A DNA stretch of 5,148 bases from Lachnospiraceae bacterium (GTDB lineage Bacteria; Bacillota_A; Clostridia; Lachnospirales; Lachnospiraceae): the NCBI GenBank assembly GCA_017960415.1, contig JAGCZE010000480.1:1-5148 (forward strand), read 5' to 3'. The position numbers and the translations under genes are program-made. The notes under the pieces were generated by a model. That model worked only from the letters and a program-made list of their open reading frames with translations, searched no databases and was not told the DNA's origin. Positions 1 through 5,148 of this stretch are shown here, in pieces (within the stretch, counting starts at the first letter, position 1; each line of letters opens with the position of its first letter).

Positions 1-538
1 AGCTTTCTTCTCCGTCTTCGGGGTCTATGCCGCGCCTTTCAAGGATTCCGCCCAATGCAAGGATAGTTTTTTCGGACCCGGTATTCGATGCCGAGCATCC
101 TATCATTACTCTGTCCAGGCCCAGCTTTTGTGCCTCTTTGAGGCCCATATACAGATTCAGTTTACTGTAGCCCTTTCTGCGCTCGCTTGGCCTGATACCG
201 TATCCTATATGTCCCGCAAACCGGAGCATCTTCTCGTTTAAGTCCCACCGGATGTTGATCGTACCTACTATCTTATCATCATTTTTACGTATGAGCCAAA
301 AAGTCTTTCCGGGGCATTTTCCGATACTTTCGGCATATTCTTTGTCTTCCGTTCTCATACAGCGTTCATAAGCCTGTTCGAAGGTCCAGCCTTTTAAGAC
401 CTTGTCAAGCCCGCCGGTACCGTTTATTTCCGAATGTGCCTCAACAAACTCTTCCAGAAAGCTTATGATTTCATCTTTTCTTTCAACGGAAGGTCGTTCA
501 TATAAAAATCTCTCGTTATTATCGATCACGGTGCTCAT
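1..538 (-). CDS. GNAT family N-acetyltransferase (partial, C-terminus off left edge)
   Basis: Reading the minus strand from ATG at 538 gives 179 open codons and no stop before the window edge. The protein has the GNAT acetyl-CoA fold signature. Around residues 80-98 (FWLIRKNDDKIVGTINIRW) lie the central beta strands. Residues 109-126 (GHIGYGIRPSERRKGYSK) form motif A, with the pyrophosphate-binding R/Q-x-x-G-x-G/A pattern as R120-R-K-G123-Y-S125; serine replaces the usual Ala/Gly at the last position. Residues 144-165 (beta strand, then SNTGSEKTILALGG) form motif B. It resembles predicted acetyltransferases of about 170-190 residues, so probably only a short tail is missing. The start is supported by an AAAGGG-type ribosome site (plus strand 550-555) and a strong promoter upstream. 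It is transcribed divergently from the transporter. The acceptor substrate is unknown and a link to sugar import is not shown. The GNAT call is firm; the specific role is not. Confidence 0.9.
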   Translation of the reverse strand, partial: MSTVIDNNERFLYERPSVERKDEIISFLEEFVEAHSEINGTGGLDKVLKGWTFEQAYERCMRTEDKEYAESIGKCPGKTFWLIRKNDDKIVGTINIRWDLNEKMLRFAGHIGYGIRPSERRKGYSKLNLYMGLKEAQKLGLDRVMIGCSASNTGSEKTILALGGILERRGIDPEDGEES

Positions 539-575
539 ATATCAAAAATCCCTTTCTCAAAAATTATTGGATATG

Positions 576-604
576 ACTATATACTTTGACAGTATGTCTG
601 TCAA
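576..604 (-). promoter_or_regulatory. Sigma-A promoter of the acetyltransferase gene
   Basis: On the minus strand there is a perfect -35 box TTGACA (604-599), a 17-bp spacer, and a -10 box TATAGT (581-576; five of six consensus bases). Transcription would start near 569-570. That leaves a leader of about 30 nt before the ATG at 538, with the ribosome site near 550-557. The fit in sequence, spacing and position is very good, and the only gene it can serve is the acetyltransferase. Confidence 0.75.
586..604. promoter_or_regulatory. Inverted repeat over the -35/spacer, candidate operator
   Basis: A perfect 7-bp inverted repeat, TTGACAG and CTGTCAA, is separated by 5 bp (plus-strand spacer TATGT). 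It covers the minus-strand -35 box and most of the promoter spacer. A dimeric repressor bound here would block RNA polymerase. No regulator gene is in the window and I do not recognise the motif as a known family's site. Part of the symmetry arises because one arm is itself the -35 box, so chance is a real alternative. Confidence 0.4.
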
Positions 605-713
605 TACTTCATTTAGCGTCATTAATATCCGCATGTTAATTTATATCCTGTTTTTTTTACAAACATATCGGCCATGGAATATATACCGTGTTTTCAAAAT
701 AAGATTATTTACA

Positions 714-730
714 AAAACGTTTTAGTATAT
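714..730. promoter_or_regulatory. LacI-family-like operator, upstream copy
   Basis: The 17-bp sequence AAAACGTTTTAGTATAT occurs here and again, identically, at 833-849. Its core AAAACGTTTT is a perfect 10-bp palindrome centred on CG, the usual layout of LacI/GalR-family operators (A-rich half, central CG, T-rich half). The centre lies 119 bp upstream of the second copy. This suits an auxiliary site used in DNA looping. I see no good promoter directly at this copy. The assignment to the LacI family is inference from motif shape. Confidence 0.55.
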
Positions 731-787
731 TGTGTCCAAAATTCAACTGTTTTATTATGCATCTTCAATAAAAAAAGTTTTATACTA

Positions 788-816
788 TTGCTCAAATTAT
801 ATTTATATGCTAAATT
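788..816 (+). promoter_or_regulatory. Candidate transporter promoter P1
   Basis: A -35-like TTGCTC (788-793), a 17-bp spacer and a -10 TAAATT (811-816) are preceded by TGC at 808-810, giving an extended -10 (TGnTAnnnT). A start near 822-823 would put the operator-like palindrome at 833-842 about 10-20 bp downstream, a classical position for repressor blocking. The DNA is AT-rich, so chance matches are likely, and this competes with the alternative promoter at 822-852. Confidence 0.4.
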
Positions 817-821
817 ACGTC

Positions 822-852
822 TCGAAAGATATAAAACGTTTTAGTATATAAT
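822..852 (+). promoter_or_regulatory. Candidate transporter promoter P2 with perfect -10
   Basis: A perfect -10 box TATAAT (847-852) overlaps the right end of the second operator-like repeat. The best upstream -35 match is weak: TCGAAA (822-827) at a 19-bp spacing, or GAAAGA (824-829) at 17 bp. If used, the palindrome at 833-842 lies inside the spacer, so a bound repressor would directly exclude polymerase. Transcription would start near 859-860, immediately before the tandem repeats, giving a leader of about 166 nt. Confidence 0.45.
833..849. promoter_or_regulatory. LacI-family-like operator, promoter-proximal copy
   Basis: This is an exact second copy of the 17-bp sequence at 714-730. Here the palindrome extends to 12 bp, TAAAACGTTTTA (832-843). 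It overlaps the spacer and -10 of candidate promoter P2 and sits just downstream of candidate promoter P1, so either promoter model makes it a good repression site. It is 183 bp upstream of the first permease start codon. The cognate regulator is not encoded in the window. Confidence 0.6.
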
Positions 853-872
853 TTAGCCCCAGCAGAGTCTAA

Positions 873-944
873 GTCTCAGTAAATGGCAAAGTCTCAGCAA
901 ATGACAAATTCTCAGTAAACGACAAAATCTCAGTAAAAAGCAAA
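873..944 (+). repeat. Four tandem 18-bp direct repeats in the transporter leader
   Basis: Four adjacent units at 873-890, 891-908, 909-926 and 927-944 follow the pattern nTCTCAGYAAAnRRCAAA. The block TCTCAG is invariant, and every unit ends in CAAA. Units differ by one to a few substitutions with no insertions. The preceding bases (about 855-872) may be a decayed copy. The array lies between the putative promoters and the permease ribosome site, so it is probably in the 5' untranslated leader. It has no spacers and is not a CRISPR array. Its function is unknown. Confidence 0.85.
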
Positions 945-1025
945 CTTGTAGCAGATCGTCAGGTTTTAAAAGAAAGCCGGATAACAGTCAGCCACATATT
1001 CCAAAAGACTGCAGGAGGGACATTC

Positions 1026-2534
1026 ATGAAAAAGAAATGGATTTGCGGATTCAGTGTTCTGTTTCTGATCCTTTCGCTGCCTGTATTTAACAGGATCAGC
1101 GTGATCAATCTGGTCTCATTGTTTTCCAATATCGGTGTGACCAAAGATATGGCCGCCAATCTGCTTACGGGATATAACCTTTTCAACCTTCTGTCCTTTG
1201 TGCAGTACGCGAACCAGGGACGCATCGGACTGTTTGCGATGGTGCTGCTGTTACTGATGATAACCTGCATCTATTTCAACCTTGCCTTTATTATCCGGAC
1301 TGCTATCCAAGCTAAAGACGGGATAATCAATGCAGTAGCCAAAGACAGAAAAACAGTTGTAATATCCAAAAACGGAAAAACTGTTACAGAACCCATGGAC
1401 GGAAAAAAAGAGCTTGATACTCTTGCCGCAGGCAAAAGCGCGTTTTTGTTTGAATTCATCACGGCCGCTGCCACGATAGCTTTTGTCATTTTTTCCAACA
1501 TTAAATTCGAGGTAAAAGGTTTTACCCCCGCCGTATGGGTATACGTGGAGCTGGTTCTTTCCATTACGGGTTATGTCCTGATAAAGAAAATCGAAGCCAA
1601 AGAACGTAAAAAATTTAACGAACACGGCTTCCTGCATGAACTTAAAAAGAACTGGCCGCTGTTTGTGATGTTGATCCCGACCTTTGTCTATTTCATGATC
1701 AACAACTACCTTCCGATGCTTGGTGTATACTTCGCATTTACTTCCTTTAATTTCAGGGACGGTCTGTTTGCGAGTCCGTTCGTGGGGCTGAAGAACTTTG
1801 AATTTCTTGTAAAAGCAGATCTTTTCAGGCTTACAAAGAACACGATCCTGTATAACGCAATATTCATCGGTATCGGAAATGTACTGCAGATCTTCTTTGC
1901 GATACTTGTGAGCCGTATAGCTTCAAAATGGTACAAGAAGACCTCCCAGACACTGATGTTCATGCCCTACTTCGTTTCCTTCGTAATCCTGAAGGTTATC
2001 GTGTATAACGTTTTTGAATATCAGCACGGTCTGATCAATAATCTGATCACTTCGTCGGGCGCGGATAAGATCGATTTCTACAATACGCCTTCCTACTGGC
2101 CGCTCCTCATCACATTGTTCTATCTGTGGAAAAATATCGGCTACGGAATGGTTGTATATCTGGCAACGATTACCGGTATAGACCACGAAATTTACGAGGC
2201 CGCGAAGGTAGACGGCGCAAACGATATCCAGCAGATCCGATACATTACCCTTCCGCATATAAAGCCTACGTTCATCATCCTGCTGCTCTATGCCCTCGGA
2301 AGTATCATGAAGGGCCAGTTCGAGCTGTTCTACCAGCTTATCGGAAACAACGGCGTTCTGTTCAACATTACGGACATTTTTGATACCTATGTATACAGGA
2401 TAACGATGACACAGCCCCTTTCCATCGGTTTGGGTACCGCAGCCGGATTGTATCAGTCTCTGTTCGGATTCCTGATAATCGTACTGGTGAATTTCCTCGT
2501 AAAGAGAAAGAATCCCGAATATGCGTTGTTCTAA
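1026..2534 (+). CDS. ABC sugar importer permease, LplB type, with N-terminal membrane extension
   Basis: This 502-residue protein is one of the two channel subunits of a carbohydrate ABC importer (CUT1 type). The permease core starts near residue 205, with helices at about 211-233, 274-297, 308-328, 357-381, 412-430 and 473-493. The ATPase-docking EAA loop is EAAKVDGA at 391-398, continuing through ITLP (407-410). It resembles the LplB/YteP group (COG4209-like), whose members are usually about 300 residues. Here some 200 residues precede the core. They contain four predicted helices (about 5-24, 68-92, 138-158, 167-187) and a Lys/Arg-rich loop at 93-137 that would be cytoplasmic by the positive-inside rule. 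I do not recognise this extension. The start is fixed by AGGAGG at 1013-1018, 7 nt before the ATG. The gene leads the operon and is followed after 19 bp by the second permease. The substrate is probably an oligosaccharide, but its identity cannot be read from the sequence. Confidence 0.92.
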   Translation: MKKKWICGFSVLFLILSLPVFNRISVINLVSLFSNIGVTKDMAANLLTGYNLFNLLSFVQYANQGRIGLFAMVLLLLMITCIYFNLAFIIRTAIQAKDGIINAVAKDRKTVVISKNGKTVTEPMDGKKELDTLAAGKSAFLFEFITAAATIAFVIFSNIKFEVKGFTPAVWVYVELVLSITGYVLIKKIEAKERKKFNEHGFLHELKKNWPLFVMLIPTFVYFMINNYLPMLGVYFAFTSFNFRDGLFASPFVGLKNFEFLVKADLFRLTKNTILYNAIFIGIGNVLQIFFAILVSRIASKWYKKTSQTLMFMPYFVSFVILKVIVYNVFEYQHGLINNLITSSGADKIDFYNTPSYWPLLITLFYLWKNIGYGMVVYLATITGIDHEIYEAAKVDGANDIQQIRYITLPHIKPTFIILLLYALGSIMKGQFELFYQLIGNNGVLFNITDIFDTYVYRITMTQPLSIGLGTAAGLYQSLFGFLIIVLVNFLVKRKNPEYALF

Positions 2535-2553
2535 ATAAAACAGGAGGATCATC

Positions 2554-3480
2554 ATGAGCAAAAAGCCGGATACGGTGCAGACTGCACCGACCAGGATCAA
2601 AAAGTCCACCGGGACAAAGATCTTTAATGTTATCGCATATACCCTGCTGGCTGTCGGCGCTATCGTATGCGTACTGCCGTTCATCATAATCGTTTCGGGT
2701 TCATTTACGGATAATGCAACGATATTGAAGCAGGGATACAGCCTGTTCCCGCGGAATTTTACATTTGAAGCCTACAAGACCATCTTCAACTCGCCCAAGG
2801 ATATCCTGCAGGCATACAAGATGAATATATATTATACCGTAGTCGGAACATCATTGGGACTCATGATGATCACGCTTACGGGATATGTGATCTCAAGAAC
2901 CGAATTCAAATATCGGAACAAGGTCTCATTTCTGATCTATTTTACCAGCATATTCGGCGGTGGAATGATCCCCTGGTATCTGATGTATGCCAATGTGCTT
3001 AATCTGAAAGGACATACGCTTGCGATATGGTTTCCCGCTTTGATGAGTCCGTTCCTCGTAATACTGATGAGGACCTTTATTGTCGGAGCGGTTCCCAATG
3101 CGATAACGGAAGCGGCGAAGATAGACGGCGCAGGTCATTTCACTATCTTCTTCCGGATAGTCCTTCCGGTACTCAAAGCCGGTCTTGCGACAGTCGGCCT
3201 GTTCCTGGCCCTGGGCTATTGGAACGACTGGTACAGATCGTCAATGTTCAGCACCAACTCTTCCACCTGGCAGCTTCAGTTCTATCTGTACGATCTGCTG
3301 AATGCGACCACTGCCATGAAACAGATGGCATCAAATGTCAGCATGAAGACCGCGGATCTGCCGACCGAATCGGTAAAACTGGCGATGGCTGTTGTAGCAA
3401 CCGGTCCGGTGCTTCTCTTCTATCCCTTTGTACAGAGGTTCTTTGTATCGGGTATCACGGTCGGAGCCGTAAAGGGATAA
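2554..3480 (+). CDS. ABC sugar importer permease, LplC/YtcP type
   Basis: This 308-residue protein is the partner channel subunit and has the normal length for the family (COG0395-like). After a short basic cytoplasmic N-terminus come helices at about 24-49, 92-114, 124-145, 154-176, 207-222 and 274-291. The EAA loop is EAAKIDGAG at 186-194, continuing to the conserved LP at 204-205, which docks the ATPase. The C-terminal end, PFVQRFFVSGITVGAVKG (291-308), is typical of LplC/YtcP permeases. The ATG follows AGGAGG (2542-2547) by 6 nt, and the gap from the upstream permease is 19 bp, so the two are surely cotranscribed. It would pair with the upstream permease to form the transmembrane path for the sugar delivered by the lipoprotein encoded downstream. 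I see no missing motif or frameshift. Confidence 0.95.
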   Translation: MSKKPDTVQTAPTRIKKSTGTKIFNVIAYTLLAVGAIVCVLPFIIIVSGSFTDNATILKQGYSLFPRNFTFEAYKTIFNSPKDILQAYKMNIYYTVVGTSLGLMMITLTGYVISRTEFKYRNKVSFLIYFTSIFGGGMIPWYLMYANVLNLKGHTLAIWFPALMSPFLVILMRTFIVGAVPNAITEAAKIDGAGHFTIFFRIVLPVLKAGLATVGLFLALGYWNDWYRSSMFSTNSSTWQLQFYLYDLLNATTAMKQMASNVSMKTADLPTESVKLAMAVVATGPVLLFYPFVQRFFVSGITVGAVKG

Positions 3481-3484
3481 TTTA

Positions 3485-3512
3485 GCAAAATGACCGAACA
3501 GCAGCGTTTTGC
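3485..3512 (+). other. Intercistronic hairpin between permease and binding-protein genes
   Basis: GCAAAATG (3485-3492) can pair with CGTTTTGC (3505-3512) as an 8-bp stem with one G-U pair and a 12-nt loop, starting 5 nt after the permease stop codon. No T-run follows, so it is not a standard terminator. Such structures can protect an mRNA end or set unequal expression of permease and binding protein. The stem is AU-rich and modest, so its function is uncertain. A shorter 5-bp inverted repeat (ACACA/TGTGT, 3526-3540) follows. Confidence 0.35.
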
Positions 3513-3547
3513 GGATAAATTTCAAACACAATAAATGTGTACATAAA

Positions 3548-3555
3548 AAAGGAGG
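3548..3555 (+). promoter_or_regulatory. Strong ribosome binding site of the lipoprotein gene
   Basis: AAAGGAGG lies 7 nt before the ATG at 3563. It is an extended match to the 16S anti-SD sequence. It decides the start codon and fits high translation of the binding protein, normally the most abundant component of such importers. Confidence 0.85.
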
Positions 3556-3562
3556 ATTATTT

Positions 3563-5148
3563 ATGAAAAAACGAATTTTAGGAGCAGTAATGTCACTGGT
3601 ACTGATCGTCGGGCTGTTTACCGGATGTACAAACACCGGAGCACAGTCAGCGGCTGAGCAGCTTGACAAAGAGGGGGTTGTGGATATTCCCGTAAATGAC
3701 AGCAAAACCGGCACACCTGCCGGCAATGCCGCATCAAATGGCAGCGAATCAAAAGGTCTTGACCTGTCAGAACGCGTTGACCTCGTATTCTACGTAATGG
3801 GCGACGCACCGAAGGATGAGGAGATGGTTGAAGCTGCCATCAATGAGAAACTGCTTGAAAAGTGCAACGCAACGATCGATATGCAGTTCTCAACATGGAC
3901 AGAGTTCCAGCAGAAATACGCAAATGAAATCACTTCGCAGGGTGCCGATCTGATCTACATTGCCAACTGGCTGAATTACGGCCTTCTTGCCAGCTCCGGT
4001 GCTTTTGTAGAGCTTGACGAAATGCTGGATACCGTTGCTCCCGAGCTCAAAGCCATGGTAGGCGACAACATGCTCAACATGTGCAAGGTTGACGGAAATA
4101 TCTATGCCGTTCCCAATACCTGGGCTGAGTATGTAAGCAACGGATTCAAATACAGAGAAGATCTGAGAGTAAAGTACAATCTTCCTGTTCCCGATTCACT
4201 TGAGAACATCGAAGCATATCTTCTCGGAATAAAGGCAAACGATCCCGATCAGGGCCTTCTTACCGTAACTACCGAAGAGAGCCAGGGATTCAAGACCGCG
4301 TTTGACGCGGCATGGGTTCTGAATTTCAAGTATCCCTGGGTAAATGCCAACGGACTTGATTACGGTCTTGCCGCCAATTACGATACACCTTCGGATGTTT
4401 ATGATTACTGGTTCTCGACTGATTTCGAAGATGATATCAAGATGCTGAAGAGATGGGCAGACGAAGGCTTCTGGTCAAAGAGTGCCCTTTCGGATACCAA
4501 TAACTCCGATGCATACAAGAACGGACTGTGCGTAGCCGAAGTTGCAGGTCAGAACCCCAACAAGCAGATCACCGCCATCGCTGATTTCAATAATGCAGGT
4601 GAAGGCTGGCAGTCAGCTTATATCGCTTACGGCGAGGATAAGGGCGTTATTTATCCCGGCCATGCAACCCAGAACGGAAGCGCTATCGTAAGAGGCTGTA
4701 AGAACCCCGAAAGAGCTCTGCTTGTTCTTCAGACACTGCTGTGCGATGACGAAGTAAATGCGCTTATGCAGTACGGCATCAAGGGAGTTCATTACACTGT
4801 AGAAAACGGTATTTACAAAAACCTTCAGGAAGCAGCCGGCGAGACCGTTACCTTCCCTTACGAAGGCTTCAATACCTGGAATCTCAGAAACGGAGCTACA
4901 AAGCTTCCTCAGTCAACCGACGTAGAGCTTCAGAAAATGTTTGACAAGTATGCTGAGATCGGCTCAAAGACCAAGTTCCCGAATGTAAACATCTATGACG
5001 GATTCTCGGAGAATTATGAAGCATACAGTGCGGAACGTTCTGCTGTAAGCAATGTAATGCGTCAGTACCTCGCTCCTCTTCAGGCAGGTCTTGTAGATGA
5101 TGTTGAAGCTGCTATCGCCGAGTTCAGGACTAAGGTTAAGGAAGCCGG
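3563..5148 (+). CDS. Lipoprotein sugar-binding protein of the ABC importer (partial, C-terminus off right edge)
   Basis: The 528 visible codons are open to the window edge. Residues 1-21 form a lipoprotein signal peptide (basic start MKKR, hydrophobic core) ending in LFTGC, with Cys22 as the lipid-attachment site. Phe at -3 is less common but acceptable. Residues 23-66 are a Gly/Ser/Asn/Ala-rich linker. The binding domain begins at the strand VDLVFYVMGD (72-81), and ADLIYIANW (128-136) matches the usual position of ligand-lobe residues in family 1 binding proteins. The section from about YGIKGVHY (404-411) onward resembles the C-terminal DUF3502-type region of LplA/LipO-like proteins, so roughly 15-25 residues are probably missing. 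The protein would be anchored outside the membrane and pass an oligosaccharide to the two upstream permeases. Many Trp and Tyr residues fit sugar stacking. The gap from the permease gene is 82 bp. The role is clear from sequence and context; the ligand is unknown. Confidence 0.93.
   Translation, partial: MKKRILGAVMSLVLIVGLFTGCTNTGAQSAAEQLDKEGVVDIPVNDSKTGTPAGNAASNGSESKGLDLSERVDLVFYVMGDAPKDEEMVEAAINEKLLEKCNATIDMQFSTWTEFQQKYANEITSQGADLIYIANWLNYGLLASSGAFVELDEMLDTVAPELKAMVGDNMLNMCKVDGNIYAVPNTWAEYVSNGFKYREDLRVKYNLPVPDSLENIEAYLLGIKANDPDQGLLTVTTEESQGFKTAFDAAWVLNFKYPWVNANGLDYGLAANYDTPSDVYDYWFSTDFEDDIKMLKRWADEGFWSKSALSDTNNSDAYKNGLCVAEVAGQNPNKQITAIADFNNAGEGWQSAYIAYGEDKGVIYPGHATQNGSAIVRGCKNPERALLVLQTLLCDDEVNALMQYGIKGVHYTVENGIYKNLQEAAGETVTFPYEGFNTWNLRNGATKLPQSTDVELQKMFDKYAEIGSKTKFPNVNIYDGFSENYEAYSAERSAVSNVMRQYLAPLQAGLVDDVEAAIAEFRTKVKEA

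Larger units (their letters stand above)
539..1025. other. Divergent intergenic control region
   Basis: This 487-bp stretch separates the minus-strand acetyltransferase from the plus-strand transporter operon. It is much more AT-rich than the flanking genes and I see no convincing protein-coding gene in it. It holds a minus-strand promoter with an overlapping inverted repeat (576-604), two exact 17-bp operator-like repeats (714-730 and 833-849), candidate plus-strand promoters (788-816 and 822-852) and a tandem 18-bp repeat array (873-944). The part from about 605 to 713 shows only AT-rich DNA with a run of eight T at 651-658. I could not assign it a function. Confidence 0.85.

Noticed and set aside
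641..660. Run of eight T considered as a transcription terminator
   Set aside because: There is no GC-rich stem immediately before it, and no plus-strand gene within the window ends upstream of it.
402..725. A 107-codon plus-strand open frame over the start of the acetyltransferase and the intergenic region
   Set aside because: It overlaps the real gene antisense and then runs through AT-rich promoter DNA. I see no family motif or convincing ribosome site.
873..944. Repeat array considered as CRISPR
   Set aside because: The units are only 18 bp, directly adjacent with no unique spacers, and no cas genes are nearby.
985..1011. CAGTC/GACTG inverted repeat just before the first permease ribosome site, considered as a riboswitch or attenuator element
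   Set aside because: It is a 5-bp stem with a 17-nt loop and no T-run. No known riboswitch core is recognisable in the leader, and a match this short is expected by chance.
1662..1676. Internal Met codon near residue 215 as the true start of the first permease
   Set aside because: It lies inside the first core helix, with no good ribosome site seen in front of it, whereas the ATG at 1026 has AGGAGG at ideal spacing.
1923..2687. A 254-codon open frame on the minus strand across the two permease genes
   Set aside because: It lies opposite two permeases with clear family motifs, spans their junction and ribosome site, and its translation has no recognisable domain. It is an antisense shadow.
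3027..3485. A 152-codon plus-strand open frame inside the second permease
   Set aside because: It is out of frame with a well-supported permease, and the Arg/Ser-rich translation is typical of a shadow frame.

Overview
This window looks like chromosomal DNA from a low-to-moderate GC Firmicute, most plausibly a gut or rumen Clostridia/Lachnospiraceae-type bacterium. The evidence is the strong AGGAGG ribosome sites, AT-rich intergenic DNA with near-consensus sigma-A boxes, and a carbohydrate ABC importer of the LplB / LplC(YtcP) / lipoprotein type. The taxonomic placement is inference; there is no rRNA or other marker gene.

Layout: (1) 1-538, minus strand: a GNAT-type N-acetyltransferase whose C-terminus runs off the left edge. 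(2) 539-1025: a 487-bp divergent intergenic region. It holds a very good minus-strand promoter overlapped by a 7-5-7 inverted repeat. It also holds two exact 17-bp copies of a LacI-family-like operator (core AAAACGTTTT) 119 bp apart, candidate plus-strand promoters, and four tandem 18-bp repeats in the likely 5' leader of the transporter mRNA. (3) 1026-2534 and 2554-3480, plus strand: two ABC importer permeases in one operon. The first carries an extra N-terminal membrane region of about 200 residues with four predicted helices. (4) 3481-3562: a short gap with a weak hairpin and a strong ribosome site. (5) 3563 to the right edge: a lipoprotein solute-binding protein, nearly complete.

The three plus-strand genes form a coherent sugar importer. 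The lipoprotein would capture an oligosaccharide outside the cell and the two permeases form the membrane channel. No ATPase is encoded here, which fits importers of this type that borrow a shared MsmX-like ATPase encoded elsewhere. The sugar cannot be named from the sequence. The paired operator-like sites suggest substrate-responsive repression by a LacI-family regulator that is not in the window.

Nothing here is clearly a new defence or mobile system. The points most worth a second look are the membrane extension on the first permease, the paired operators, and the tandem-repeat leader.
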